A program made the position numbers and the translations under genes. This document shows positions 10,478 to 22,951 of a DNA stretch of 64,000 bases, in pieces. This DNA is from Clarkia xantiana subsp. parviflora (lineage: Eukaryota; Streptophyta; Magnoliopsida; Myrtales; Onagraceae), in assembly GCA_036873135.1 (NCBI GenBank), contig JAPTYO010000011.1, forward strand, positions 20,214,747-20,278,746, in the 5' to 3' direction. Within the stretch, counting starts at the first letter, position 1. The number at the start of each line of letters is the position of its first letter. Under the pieces are notes generated by a model. That model was given only the letters and a program-made list of their open reading frames with translations, had not been told where the DNA came from and made no database searches.

Positions 10478-11160
10478 GGCACACATAATAAACATATATA
10501 TATTTATTGCCAAGATTCTATCTATAAGACAAAATCAATCAACAATATATATATATATATGTAAAATTCGGCTACTATATATAAATATATATTTTATTTA
10601 TTATCAATATCTTTAATAGGGAAACAAATATATGACAATATATTTTCTTAATCTTTTAGGTAACTAAATCTATCAATAATATATTAATCCCTATAAATTA
10701 GCTAGATATATTGATAGTTATATATTTCTATATATTTAATGTGAACCTATCTATATATTTATGATTATAGATATATTGTTACCTTTAATAAAAATTAAAA
10801 TATGGTAAACAATAATACTAACAATTTCAGCCGAAACTTGCTTATTTGGGGCCTAAGAAATTAAAAAAAATTACCTTGTTAATTCACCTAGGATTCGGCC
10901 GAAACACGTAATTGGAGACAAGTGGTCAAATTTCAAGATCAAATTTTAATAAGATCTACAATCCAATGTTTGATTTTGATAAAAGTCACATTTTTTTTGA
11001 AGATCATGAACATCAAATTTTACTAAGAACATCATGAAAATTTCGGCACCATCAAGCTTAAAAATTCCGAAAATTTCAAAACGCACAATCTTTAAATTTT
11101 CGGCCAGAAATTTAAATTTTCAAGAACATCAATTTATCAAAATCAAGAACTTCTAACATA

Positions 11161-11757
11161 GGCTCTGATACCACTGATGGATTACGGGGCAGATTACTAC
11201 GGAAACATAAATACAGGTACATGCCAGTAATCAGAATTACGCAGAGGAAGATGTGCACGTACCTTAAACCTTTTCTGTAGTCCCAAGGATCTTGCTGATG
11301 AAGTTCACGATCCACCGGACGGAACCCGTAGAGGTTCTTGTTAAGGAAACTCTACGCGGTATTAGCTCCATAGCAACGCCTCTAATCGATTCTTGGCAGG
11401 GACAGATCTCCGAGGTGTTTTGCTCTAAGCAAATTGGCACACCCTTGGTGTAGCAGGTGGGTTCGGTTGAAACTTTTCTTTAGGGGGGTAGGATTTTTCT
11501 CTCAAATCACCATTTAGGAGGAATTGTGAATTACCCCAAATAAAACCCTAACACCCTCTATTTATAGGAGGAGCAAATTGGACAAAAGTCCACTTTGCCC
11601 CTAGTAAGTTTCGGTCGGCCTATATGTGTAAGGGAGGCCCAATTTTGGGCCTCTCATGTCAATTGGTATTTGGGTCAAGCCCAATTTCCCTAATGTGACA
11701 TTTACCCAATTTCTTAATGGGCTTCCAATTACGGCGCCCAATCACCATATGCTAACA
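11161..11757 (-). mobile_element. 5' LTR and primer binding site of a Ty1/copia element (minus)
   Basis: On the minus strand the LTR starts TGTTAGCATATGG (at 11757) and ends CCATCA (11175), 583 bp. One base later comes TGGTATCAGAGCC (11173-11161), the primer binding site complementary to initiator tRNA-Met, the hallmark of copia elements. The internal region would extend below 11160; 10870-11160 is AT-rich with no Gag frame, so the element is non-autonomous or deleted. The LTR is related along its length to 12957-13556 (shared blocks TCTACG, CTCTATTTATA, CCTCTCATGTCAATTGG, CCCTAATGTGACAT). Confidence 0.85.
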
Positions 11758-12045
11758 CTTATATACTATATAAACAAATTAATATATTAAATAAATATTT
11801 AATCAATTAGCAGCATTGTTATTATTATATACTATAATATTTATATAATTATAATAAAGTAGAAACATGAGAGTGGAGTATGTATTGTTGAATAATTTTT
11901 TATATATATATTTTATATAATATATATGTAAAGTGTATTGATTAATAAAATAGTTTATACTATATGGGTACAAAACGATATATACAGACTAACTATTGAG
12001 TTAGTAAATAAATTTTTTGCATAATTATATTTGACAACACTCTGC

Positions 12046-12618
12046 TAGGTGTAAACGAGCCGAGACGGGCCGGATATCTATCAAGCTCCACGCAACTCGA
12101 TTAAGAAGTATCGAGCAGGTCTAGGTGTGGAGTAAGCATGCTACGGGTGCTGCCCTCCTGATGAGGTCCCCCCCCTAGGACCACCCCGCGAAAAAAAAAA
12201 AAAAAGAAGTATCGAGCTCGAACTCGGTCAAGCTCAAATTTATAAAACTAGAACTTGACTCGCATCTAAGCTCGACATAATCAAGCTGGACTCGACTCGA
12301 TTCGTAAGCCGATTATACATCACAATAAGCTACTATTTCGCATGACTACCCAACTCAACTTAACACGGGAGCTCATTATATATCACTATAAGTTAGCATT
12401 TCTAATGACTACAATAATCGAGCTCAACTCAGATAAATTACATCTATTATAAAGATCTATTAGGCTCGTAAGTACTTCAAGTTGATTATTATCAAACTCG
12501 AGCTCGACATACCAAAATTTACAAATCTAGCTCGACTCGAAATTTTTTGAGTCGAATTTGAGTTTTGACCGAGTCGATTCCGAGTATCTCGCGGTAGCTT
12601 AATTTAATTACACCTCTA
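12046..12618. mobile_element. Possible hAT-like non-autonomous element
   Basis: The segment begins TAGGTGTAAACGAGCC and ends TTAATTACACCTCTA, giving a short imperfect terminal inverted repeat. The interior is built of AGCTCGA/CTCGACTCGA words, a pattern seen in many plant hAT-type non-autonomous elements. I could not find a clean 8-bp target duplication, so the ends and class are tentative. Confidence 0.45.
12117..12203 (+). mobile_element. Short poly(A) retroposon with 14-bp target duplication
   Basis: A 73-bp GC-rich body (AGGTCTAGGTGTGGAGTAAG to CACCCCGCG) followed by an A run is flanked by two exact copies of AAGAAGTATCGAGC (12103-12116 and 12204-12217). A long direct target duplication and a terminal poly(A) indicate target-primed retroposition by LINE machinery. 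The body is too short for a full tRNA-derived SINE and has no GGTTCGA-type B box; it contains the hairpin-capable GGTCC...GGACC. It is nested inside the hAT-like repeat. Confidence 0.75.
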
Positions 12619-12956
12619 TAAGTGACAGTGACGATGACAGTGAAGATGTCAATAGATCAACAAATAATACAACAGTAGAGATGTCAAACTTATGTAATTA
12701 AATATTATTGTGATTATTCTTGTTTTACAATATTAGGTGGCTTAATCATTTGTTATGTTTATTATAACTTATTTCTTGCATTTTAATTATTACAATTTAT
12801 ATATATATAAGATGGATATACCGTATTATACAAATATTTGAAAAAATAACATATTTTGTGTTAACATTGAAATAATATATATAGTATAATGTATTTAATA
12901 TATAATTAATATATAATTTAATAGTCAATAACTTAATATATAGTCAAATTAGAATT

Positions 12957-13556
12957 TGTTGGAGTTAGGGGACAACTACTACGGAAACAAAAACCACATA
13001 GTACATGCTATGTAACAAATTACGCAACGGAAATAACACACATACCAATATTATTTTCCGTAGTCCCAGGAACGTGACTGGGAGTTCACAGTCTTCCGGA
13101 CGGGTCCTGTAGGAACTCTTGTAAATGAGCAATCTACGAGGAATGGTCTCCACAGCAAAGTCTCTTTTCAATCTGGTCTCTGGGATGGATCTCCGGGGTA
13201 AATCGATCACTCAATTTCGGTACCTCCATGTGGTGTTGATGTTTCGGCAGAACCTCCTTGGTAAATAGGGAGCGGGGTTTCTTTTGTCTCAAATAAAAAG
13301 GAGAAAGTATTTAACCCTAAAGAAATCTCTAACACTCTCTATTTATAAAAGGTGATGGGTTAAAACCAACATAGGGTGTCCACCCTATTTCGGCAGGCCA
13401 TGTGTTAAAGGGGAGGCCCAAATTTGAGCCTCTCATGTCAATTGGGATATAAACCTAGTCCAAAATCCCTAATGTGACATTACCCAATAACACTTAGGAT
13501 GTTGAGCTTATATTAAATGGCTCATATAACGGCGTCCCATTCACCAAATGGTAACA
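12957..13556 (-). mobile_element. 3' LTR of a Ty1/copia element (minus)
   Basis: On the minus strand it starts TGTTACCATTTGG at 13556 directly after the purine-rich GAGTGGGAGC and ends CCAACA at 12957, 600 bp. It is related to the LTR at 11175-11757. Flanking 5-mers (GAATT and GCTCC) do not match, as expected for one LTR of a larger element. About 350 bp of probable internal sequence (13557-13900) remain without a recognisable protein. Confidence 0.75.
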
Positions 13557-14189
13557 GCTCCCACTCGCCAGAATGGGAGGGTGCATGTTAATATATTGTC
13601 GACCAACACATCAATATTTATTCTTCGATCCAGTCCAGTTCCCGAATAGTTCATACGAGGTTTGTCGTGCGACCGGCAGACACAACAAACATAGTGCTGC
13701 TCATCGGTTAAGAGTGTTGTAGCGTTCGAGGAGCGTTGATTCCCAACATGTTACTTCTCTGTGCCGCGTTGTATCCATGATCAACTGTTATTCTCCAATT
13801 GCCTTGTTTCCCCATAGGGACACTTCTCCAAGGCATCCGTACAAGTATTCACAACCTTCAACTAATATCCGATTGGTGGCCACCTAATGAATACAAGAGT
13901 CGGAGAATTACAGGTACATGACCATCTCCTTTGCTCATATAGTCATTGTTAAACTTCTTTATATCTTCGGCACATTCACTTTTTAAGGAAACTTTTTCAT
14001 CTTTATGTTATACTTCTAACATAATTATAATATTATATTCTATTATAACTTCTCTTTCATATTTATTATATTTTAAAACGTTGTCGTTTATTAAAATAGT
14101 TTACAATTCTTGTACATTTTCCCATATGTAAATTTTTATCAATCTTATTCAGTTTATAATTCGTATTTAAATCGAAATACGGAAAACAT

Positions 14190-14225
14190 AATGATTACGT
14201 GTGTAACGCATGCGGTGACACCTAG
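14190..14225 (+). mobile_element. Helitron-like 3' terminus
   Basis: CGTGTG-TAA-CGCATG forms a short stem with two G-T pairs and is followed about 8 nt later by CTAG|T. This matches the hairpin plus CTRR end of plant Helitrons and resembles the end at 18078-18107. The 5' end (TC) could not be placed, so the element length is unknown. Confidence 0.5.
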
Positions 14226-14229
14226 TATA

Positions 14230-14620
14230 TATAAATATACAATACACTTATATTACACACATATATATATATATAATATAAATATATATTATATACATAA
14301 TCACAATTTATAAACCTACATAAATATAACATATATATATATATATATAATCACAATATATAAACCTACATAAATATATACAAAATACGTAATATAAATA
14401 TATATAGTATAAATAATCACGATATGTAAACCTACATAAATATAAAATACACATATAATATAAAAACTTATTACAACAAACTACATAAATATGATATAAA
14501 AACTATATAAGTACTCACAATATATAAACATACATAAATAATAATCACATATGTGATCCTACATAAACATATATTATCACAATATATAAACCTATATAAA
14601 CAAACAAATCAAGATATACT
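14230..14620. repeat. AT-rich degenerate tandem array
   Basis: The phrase CACAATATATAAACCTACAT followed by AAATAT recurs about six times with variation, separated by AT dinucleotide runs. Overlapping short frames here are artefacts. From 14621 to 14941 nothing is recognised. Confidence 0.7.
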
Positions 14621-14941
14621 TATGTCAATATTTCTTACCCACACTGTGCGAAGGGTTAGTAGCGAGTAACTATTAAAAGGAGTTTACCATTTACAGAAAT
14701 GTTAAAACTATACGGTATTCTCCATTATCTATGAGTGATGCAACAAATATATCACATATATAATGTTATTATACAATAATTTTCTTAAATATTTCTTTAT
14801 ATAACGAGGAGCAAGTTTTTTATAACACTTTTTCTATTCCTAGTACATAACAAATACATATACATGATTGTTGTTCTATAGCTAGCTAGCTGCTTCAAGG
14901 TCTTATATTGTTGTTATGTTTGACTTGGTTGTCCGAACTCA

Positions 14942-15217
14942 TTAATATTGTGCGCCACCATGGTTATTCAAGCAGACATCATTAAAGGAAGGGAAGAAGT
15001 TGTTATAGTTGACACTGCCAAATTCCTCTGCAAGGTTGATTCCATGTTGATGATAAGAAGAGGATGATGAGGCCGTATAAGTTTTGTTGTATGGTTCACC
15101 GACCTGGCTTCCCAGGGTCAATAAGTTGTTGGCTTCTTCCTCTTGCTCATCGATGTGCTTTGGGTTTTTATTATAAACTCCAAAGCTACTTCTTCTTCTG
15201 CCGAATGTTTCTCCCAT
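14942..15217 (-). CDS. Unidentified small ORF, Ser/Asn/His-rich, 91 codons
   Basis: The minus-strand ORF starts MGETFGRRRSSFGVYNKN and has a run of serines followed by YHQHGINLAEEFGSVNYNNF, ending NNHGGAQY. Low-complexity Ser/Asn/His composition resembles the C-terminal tail of a plant transcription factor, but no DNA-binding domain is present. A stop codon lies in frame just before the ATG, and TTTTACAG with a pyrimidine-poor upstream stands about 40 nt further upstream, so it could be the last exon of a gene whose other exons are lost or a chance frame. I cannot assign a function. Confidence 0.3.
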   Translation of the reverse strand: MGETFGRRRSSFGVYNKNPKHIDEQEEEANNLLTLGSQVGEPYNKTYTASSSSSYHQHGINLAEEFGSVNYNNFFPSFNDVCLNNHGGAQY

Positions 15218-15800
15218 TTAATTTCTTCTACCCTTTTTATCGAGAAGAACTGTAAAATTTGAACACTTCATTTTTTAATTCGCATAACTTCTTTGTTAGG
15301 CAGATACATCAAGCATCATCTTCTACTTCAAATCATGTCAAATGTGAATTACTTGATTTTAATTATCACTATTAAGCTTTTGTAGTAGGCATGAATTCAG
15401 TGTTCATATTTTTTCAAAAATTAAATTTCAACCATGAAATGAACTTTGGAATTGAGAATTCATTTTAAAAAAAATCAATTAGGTTCGGAAAATAAGAGCA
15501 CGAGCGATGGACCGCGTTTGTTTTTGGCATCTATCCTAACTATATTAAATAACAAATTTTGATGTCAACTCATCTTCTAAGTGACGTACACTCGTACTTT
15601 TCTTCTGTCAACTACTATGTATGTGTATCAGTGTGTGCATTACATATTGTATTTGTATATGAATCACGTCATTTTTTTATCCACTTCTTAGATATCATCT
15701 TCAATTTACCCTTACGGATTTCATTTGTCAACTCTTTCTAAGAAAATAAATTTTATCTTTTGTATTTTCCATTAATTATTTAGAATTGAGTTACCACTTA

Positions 15801-18107
15801 TCTTTACTCTATATAAAAGACAAAGACCTTACCAGCTGGTTCCAAACATTTCTCGGTACCAAAAATACCCCCACTGAAAAAAAAAACCCAACACCCCGAA
15901 GGCCCAAACACATCGACCTATGCCCCTGGTAACTACCCATCATCTCCTTCTTTCCCAACCGTCTCCAAACACATATCTTCCCTTCTCATTGAAACACCAC
16001 ATTTATCCCCCACAAAACCTTCTAAGACAACTCCCAAGTCAGACAAATCAATATTTACTTTCGTCATCCTACAACTCCTTGCCCGATGCTCCAATTTACG
16101 TTGTGCGACTGCGGTCACTCCTCTCAAACCACGGCCAATGGTCCTGGTAAGTCAATTCCCCGGTTCAGACCACACCCAGTACTCTGATTTTGTCAATTCC
16201 CCGATTCCGTTCACGGCCAATGCTACCGGCTTGTCACCTCCCTGAATTAGTCCACAGTGCAGTGCTCCGGCTTATTCAAACCAGGGTTTGAAGAAGATCA
16301 ACCGACAATTGGCGTATGTGAGGAATCGATCGGTATGTTCGTGATCCTTTATCCATTATTTCTTATTGCATTGACAAATCTTTTAGTATAAATGATAAAT
16401 TCTATACAAAATTTGTTTCGACAGTAATATAGTGTGTTATTATATTTTGAAATTGATTTTTAATAGTTATTTTAGTAACTATATAGTCTGCAGCATATAT
16501 GAGAGTTCTGAACAAAATTAGATTATACTATTACATGTATTTCTGAGCGGCCGATAATCCATCCCCACGGTTAAAGTGTCTATGGTTTGTTTGTTTACTT
16601 TTGAAGTCTTCCATCCACTCATTCATTGTGCAAAGATCTACCAAACTTTTACTATAAAATGTTATTTGACCCTTAACATGCTTAATTTACAACACTTTCA
16701 GTATTTTTCTTAATTTACAAAACTTTTAGTATTTATCATTTTCTTTATACTCTTATTTGTTTTTCAGTATTTTTCTAAATTCACAGCACTTTCGCTATCT
16801 ATCTTTTTATTTATGTTTTGTTATACTCTTATTTGTTTCATCGTACTATTGTTTGTTTGTTGTCAACATCAGACATGTATCCAGACCCAAACGAACAATG
16901 TTTCTCGATTTTTTAAATATTGTGCAAAAACCAAATTGTTCAAACTGTTTTTCCAGAGCTTCTAATTCTGTAATTTGGTCATATTTTCTATAATTTATGG
17001 TTACAAGTTTATTACTTTAGTGGATTGAGTCAAGTGTGTATAATGAAGTTGAACACTTATGGTTGATGGATGCTTTGTTACTTAAATTGTGAATGACTCG
17101 CAATGTAATTGAACATTCATTTGGTTTAATTGTTTTTTGTGACACTTCAAACGAATTGGTAATTCACTTACTCAACTCTTTATAAGAAAGATGTTTGACT
17201 ATAGAATGTAAAACATGGTGCATTGAAGATTTGATTTTAATCAGCTATTTTTTATTTCGAAAAAGCGTAAACTTATCAATATGTGCTTCCTTTTTCATCT
17301 TCAGAATTTCTATACAAAAAATGCTTTTATTTTTTCTGCAGATCTTCTATTTATATTCCTCGTTGAATGGAGATTCCTACGGAATACAATCACCACATCC
17401 TGGTACCTAAGACCTATGCATATATACCTCCATGCATACCAAACTATTATTCTGGTATTATTGAAACATTTTGATAAAATGGCTATTTATCTGTTTATTA
17501 ATATCCATCTTGAATTACACATTGATAACGTTTAGTCTTTTTCTCTTTAACAACATTTGGTAGATTGAGTTGTTATATTGTCCAAATTTTGTTTAGTTTG
17601 CAAATTGTTTTCTAAGGTTACTAAAGATAACAGTGAAAGCTCATGTTGGTATGTGATTTACGGACGAGGGTTAATTAAACTATTTTACAAATGACTACTC
17701 TTTGGCGATGCATACATATATCAAATATAGAGACAACTCTTTGGCGAGTTAGCATTATTAATGTTTTTCCCTCCTGTTTGTATTTTTGCAGAGATTTGTT
17801 CATCATCTTGTACAACCAACCAATGTCATATAGAAATTAAGAGTATGGGAAATATTGCAGAGGCTACAAATGAAATAAGAGAGGGTCATCTCATCATTAA
17901 GTTGACTACACCCAGTGAATTGAGATCAAATATGACATTTCTAATTGTTAAATTGCTTTGAGAGTACCTTAGGTTTGAAAAATTAGTTGATTACTATATA
18001 AGTAACTGATCATATGTAAAAGTATATACTTTAGTTTCTTGTCTTATTTACATACGTTAAATATTTGGTAGTGTATGCACGTGCAACGCACGTGGTAAAA
18101 TCTCTAG
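15801..18107 (+). mobile_element. Non-autonomous Helitron (2307 bp)
   Basis: The 5' end TCTTTACTCTATATAAAAG follows an A (15800); the 3' end is the hairpin CACGTGC-AAC-GCACGTG (18078-18094), 9 nt of spacer, then CTCTAG before T (18108). A TC start, a GC-rich 3' hairpin, a CTAG end and insertion between A and T are the known features of plant Helitrons. No Rep/helicase is encoded. Several short frames (15920-16150, 16757-16993, 17195-17535, 17761-17961) and a GGTAAGT donor-like site near 16146 could be captured gene pieces, but none is recognisable. Confidence 0.75.
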
Positions 18108-19085
18108 TTTAGCTAAAAATTGTTTTTACAGTTGTATAAATATTTATATTTTTGTCTAAACAAAAATGAAGACCGGTTAAAGAAAACTAAATTTAAAACT
18201 TGAATTTATCCCTAAATTTCCTTGTCTAATTTTTGATGAAAAAGTGAATGAGCGTTTCTCTCTTTTAAAAAAAAAAAAATGAAAGACTAAACCATTTAAT
18301 TTTCATTCATAAATAAATGTTGTCTTTCCTCAATTTTAGTACAAACTCTAACTATTTACTGCTTCATCAGCTTGACAATTAATAAAAAAAATATTTGTAA
18401 TAATTATTGTTTTTAAATTCTATATATTGTACATAATTGAAGTTATATAGAATGTTGCGATATTATATTGAATATTAAACCGAGAGTCAATAAGAAACTA
18501 TTTACATAGTTGTGGGATTCCTCGTCCAGATAGAAAATTATGAGGTCACCCTTCTTCAATCTACTCTTCAATCTATTTTTCTTCATAAAATCTCCTACAA
18601 AATATTTGTTCGTTAAATAGGCGTTTACAATTCATCATATTGCCATAAACTAATTAAGGAAAAATTGAGTGAGTGCACCTGTGTTTTCCAAAACATACAT
18701 TCGACTTTTATTATTCGACCAGAACCTGAATCGAGTGGTTTGTTAGAATCATGAATTAATCAATCAATTAATTAAGAGAAACTAAAAGTTAGTATTAGGA
18801 TAACGAGAGTGGTTGATAGCTGCTCACTTGTATTTCAGATTCCACTGTCGATCAGAATATAAGTCTCTCACCATTAGGCTAATTGCCTCTCTGCTGACTA
18901 AGGGGGAATAAAATATATTATAGATATATTTTATTATATTTAGATAAGTTTATATTAGGAATAGATATATCTTAGTATATTATCACAGATTATATTTTCC
19001 TTATTATATTATTATATATTTAGTCTATTGATATATATATAGTCTTGTATCTATATATATAGGTACATGTACTCAACCCTAAATA
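18108..19085. other. AT-rich intergenic DNA, nothing recognised
   Basis: Nearly 1 kb without a supported gene. The part after 18900 is dominated by TATATT words and may include decayed LTR sequence of the element that follows. Confidence 0.4.
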
Positions 19086-19163
19086 AGATTAATAATGTAT
19101 TATTAATGACATCGTTAATCCTCTAAGCGTAATTAATTAACTCATAATTGTGTCCCTCACTTT

Positions 19164-20037
19164 GAGTTATCCTTGGAATGCCCCTTAGTCGTTTCTGTGG
19201 TGATACGAACTGTATGTCTATCGAGGGTATCCATGGGGTGGTGGATGCTGAAATTCTTGTCTCCTTGGTGGCTGGGGCTGTGTGTTATCCCATGCATATC
19301 GCTTTGGATCCTCCATAGGTGTAGGTCTTCAGTGATCCTCCCTTGGATCCTCATCTATTGATAGGACCTCCTTTTTTGTTTTCGTTTTCTTGCTGAGTGC
19401 AATCCTTTCACATTTTTTTGCCACCTTCTGATTTCTTTTTACCTCCCCGATTCCTTCACTTGTGGGGGACTTCATTTTCTGATGTGGTGTTGATGACACT
19501 ATGCTACATTTGTTAATTGTGGTGGTACCTATAACTCCATTGTATTCATCCATTCCTTCAATAATAAGGAAATGAACACTGATCTTCAACTGCCTCTAGC
19601 ATGTGCCTAATGTCACAGGTAGTGTGATTGCCCCCAGTGGGTAGGCTGGCTCTCTTGAAAATCCTATGAGGGGTAGTGCACTTGTTTTATGCTACTTGGT
19701 CTCATGCCTAATATGTCAATCACCTTCTTGCTGAGGATGCTTGACGAGCTTCCACCATCTACTAGGATTCTACCTATGTCCATATCAGTGATTTTCATCG
19801 TTATGGCTAAGGCGTCGTTGTTCTTTGGTAACACATGCTCCATGTCCTTCTTTGAGAATTGAATTGTATATTCTCTTTTCTCCTTTACTTTCTTTTCTTC
19901 GGACGTGTGATTTCCTAATTTTTTCATATATGCCTCTCTTGCATTTGCTGATTCACCGCCAGCTCCGTAACCTCCATGAATGACATATATGTTTGCCATC
20001 TGACTCTCGTGGTAGTTAGGCTTTTTGTTCGAAGCCC
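19164..20037 (-). pseudogene. Tat gag end and protease remnant
   Basis: Minus-strand frames encode NIYVIHGGYGAGGESANAREAYMKK, corresponding to the Gag-protease linker of element B, then DALAITMKITDMDIGRILVDGGSSSSIL, an aspartic protease active-site segment (D-G-G-S), and, in a second frame (19329-19589), YNGVIGTTTINKCSIVSSTPHQKMKSP and EGIGEVKRNQKVAKKCE. The frames are not continuous and no RT follows, so this is a defective copy. The first frame begins inside the LTR end; no ATG directly after the primer site is convincing. Confidence 0.85.
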
Positions 20038-20197
20038 ACGGACGGCGCCAAGTGTTAAGTTGCGTCACTTGGGTCAACGGGTTGTCGGTCCAAGTGTCAC
20101 TCCTCACGGGTTGATAAGCTGATCCGATGTTCTATTCGCTTGAGGGTCTGATCCGTATCCTTCTCTTCTTCTGACTTCTTCCTTCTGACCGACCTGC

Positions 20198-20248
20198 AAG
20201 AGGGGCAGTACCAAGCACGGAGGGGGTGGTGCTTGGTGAACCCTCTCC
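20198..20248 (-). other. Conserved LTR leader hairpin (9-bp inner stem)
   Basis: On the minus strand GGAGAGGG (20248) and CCCCTCTTGC (ending 20198) enclose ACCAAGCAC...GTGCTTGGT, a perfect 9-bp inner stem. It is the same block as in the other Tat LTRs with a different and longer inner stem. Confidence 0.6.
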
Positions 20249-20449
20249 GATGCCTAAGTCAGTCTAAAATTTCTAGAGAGACAAACTAGAGAGAAGGCAG
20301 AGTAAAAGCCAGTAAAATAATCAACGTGTTGGAAATGAATAGGATACGAGTAGTATTTATAGGCTTCGAGGGGATTAAGGTGGCTTAATGACATTGTTAA
20401 TCCCCTAAGCGTAATTAATTAACTCATAACCGTGTGATTAGACCCTTAA

Positions 20450-21165
20450 AACTCTTCATGTAGCAATTTTTCAAATGATATTTTGTATCTTGTACCTGGA
20501 AGATTTTAATCATTATATAAGTATGGACATACACTCATACAATATATATTAGTCTGTCGTATCTTAGGTTAATCCAAGAATATATGTGTATGTTGACTAT
20601 TAGCTGAAGAATACAAAATAAGAAAATGCTACTGGTTGACAACTAATTCTTTACAACGAATCAAAATTGATTTACATTGTAATATTTGTCGAATACCGTA
20701 TTTTTACATTTAACATGTGTTCACACATAAAATGTAATGTTTTCACCCAAGGATACCTAAGTATTACATGTGTCCATTGACAATTAGCCAGATAATAAGG
20801 ATGTATAATATGTTACTATTTGACAACTAACCAGATAATAAGGAAGTATAATATGTTACTATTTGACAACTGAAACTTCGGAACGAATTAAAATTGAGTT
20901 GTATTATTATTTTTATCGACTAGTGAATCTATGAAATTAGTTTATCCTCACACAAAGGTAATGTATTAAATTACTTGTCGAACATAAATGTGTTACTTAG
21001 ATATTGAAATTAGTTACTTAAATTTAACCTTAGTTAATATTAAACTAAACTCTCTTAGAGCATCTTCAATCTCTTTCTATAGAAGTTAACCCATTTTATT
21101 TTTTTATTTAGGGAATACAAAAATTTGGTATAATGGTAGCATTCCTTAAAAGTGGCTAACATTAC
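20450..21165 (+). repeat. Unclassified dispersed repeat X, copy 1
   Basis: About 700 bp align in order with 24130-24250 plus 24951-25510: for example GGAAGATTTTAATCATTATA, TTGACTATTAGCTGAAGAAT, AATACCGTATTTTT and ATGGTAGCATTCCTTAAAA. Within it AGATAATAAGGATGTATAAT is duplicated in tandem near 20800. A shorter third piece is at about 21723-21835. No protein or terminal structure identifies the class. Confidence 0.75.
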
Positions 21166-21440
21166 CAGGAAAAAGGCTTTTAGTGATGGGAAAATCCACC
21201 GCTAAAAATTTTAGCAACTGGATTTTTTCTATCGTTAACTCGTCGCTAAAGGTCTTGCTGCTAATACTTTGACGACAAGATAAGACCACTGTTATTGTAT
21301 TAGCGACATAAAACATCCGTCGCTAAAAATTTTAGCGACAGGCATTTCGAGAGAATCTTTAACGTCGGGAAAATATGTCGCTAAATTTTGCAGATTTAGC
21401 GACAAGTACTTCCTATCACTATTCTATAAAACAGAACATG
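21165..21440. repeat. GTCGCTAAA/TTTAGCGAC subterminal-like repeats
   Basis: TTTAGCGAC and GTCGCTAAA words occur at least seven times in both orientations. Such arrays are typical of subterminal regions of plant CACTA-type transposons. No complete element end was identified. The stretch 21441-21960 otherwise holds a short piece of repeat X and no gene. Confidence 0.45.
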
Positions 21441-22261
21441 TCATTTCTTTTTGGCCAAACAGAACCCGCCAACCTTGGAGAAAAAAGAATATCATGTCTA
21501 AAAGACGAATGAATGAATGAAGCCCCAACAACATCATCCATCAACCTTGGACTACTAGTACTACTAAATTACTTACTACTCGATACAATCAACAGAATGT
21601 GGTAGTCTCACAAACTCAAACTAATCAACCAACTCAATTGACCACAAAATGTAACAAGCTCACTTCTTTTTTCTGTGGACTTCGACGAGCCACCCTGATT
21701 GTCACATAACATCATTCAATTTGTTTTTACACAAATAAGAGAAGGTAATGTATTATTTCACTACTGGTCAAACGAGAAGTGCGTTACTTACATATTTCAG
21801 TTACCTAGCTAGTTGAGTTCAACCCTAGTTAATTAAGTGGAAATTAATTATTTCTCTTACAATTCGGAGGAGGTCTCCGGTTCGAAACACAACTGAATAA
21901 CAAAAAGATCCTCAAATATGGGTAGCTAGGGATGGAAATCTTCAAGGTATTTTAAAAAATAGGGTGGAGTACCTATACTGTCTAAAGTTTGCCATATGTA
22001 AGATTTTGAGGTCTGAAATTTAAATTGTTGATATTGAATGTCGGAAAAATCACTAAACTACCCACATTTTAGAACTCAAACACAAAAACAAGGGAAAACG
22101 AGTTCCCGGAACTATAATCACTATTAGCGCACCTCCGAAATGCGCCAGAAACATGGCACATCTGCCAAATGCGCCACATTTAATACATGGCGCATTTCCC
22201 AGATGCGCCACAATTAATTGGCATTAATTATCCATTTTTCAAATTAATTCACTAAAATACT

Positions 22262-22332
22262 GCTACAAGCTAGAATCGAACCCAGGTCACCTAGGTGATA
22301 GGCTTGAATACTAACCACCACACTACAATGTC
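22262..22332 (-). tRNA. tRNA-Asp-like module 2, left arm (not a functional tRNA)
   Basis: Mirror of 23079-23149. On the minus strand it reads CATTGTAGTGTGGTGGTTAG...GCCTATCACCTAGGTGACC...GGTTCGATTC, following plant tRNA-Asp through the D, anticodon and T arms. The anticodon position reads ATC instead of GTC, and the acceptor and T stems no longer pair well. Confidence 0.6.
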
Positions 22333-22390
22333 TTTTGTTGAAAGTTTACTAAACTTTTTATATTTAATGTTAGTTTAACGACCAAAATAT

Positions 22391-22459
22391 CGTCACTAAG
22401 AATTTAACACTAGTCACCCGCATGATAGACAAAAATTCTTACCACTACACTACAATGAC
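22391..22459 (-). tRNA. tRNA-Asp-like module 1, left arm (not a functional tRNA)
   Basis: Mirror of 22952-23020. Acceptor ends GTCATTG and TAGTGAC pair over seven positions with two G-T pairs; the T arm has lost the GGTTCGA motif. Confidence 0.6.
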
Positions 22460-22951
22460 TTTTGTTGATAATTAATTAAAATTATATTTATTTGTCTATG
22501 TAGTTTTATTTATTGTTTTGTGATAATACATTGTTTAGTTACCTACGTTTGCACCATGTGACCGAATGATTACTTTTTTGAAGTGATTAATGGTTACATA
22601 CATTTCAGAATATGAGAGAATCGTTTAAACTTATTTTATTTAATAATTTATATTTAATCAAACGCGATTGAATATTAGTTAAATAACGATTTTAGTAAAA
22701 TTCAACCCCTACCTATGTTTAGTTATTTTGTAAAATTCAATCACATTTGATTAAATATAAATTATTAAATAAAATAAGTTTGAATGATTCTCTCATATTC
22801 TGAAATGTATGTAACCATTAATCACTTCAAAAAATTAATCATTCGGTCACATGGTGCAAACGTAGGTAACTAAACAATGTATTATCACAAAACAATAAAT
22901 AAAACTACATAGACAAATAAATATACTAATTTTAATTAATTATCAACAAAA

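Larger units (their letters stand above)
19090..20435 (-). mobile_element. Internally deleted Tat element (minus)
   Basis: The 5' LTR spans about 20435 to 20053 on the minus strand (TATA box 20361-20354, leader hairpin 20248-20198, end ACTTAACA). TTGGCGCCGTCCGTGGGC follows 2 nt later (from 20051), the primer site type seen in element B. The interior keeps only the end of gag and the protease. At 19104-19155 the words CTAAGCGTAATTAATTAACT and neighbours repeat the LTR start (20388-20432), a remnant of the 3' LTR. RT, RNase H and integrase are missing. Confidence 0.8.
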
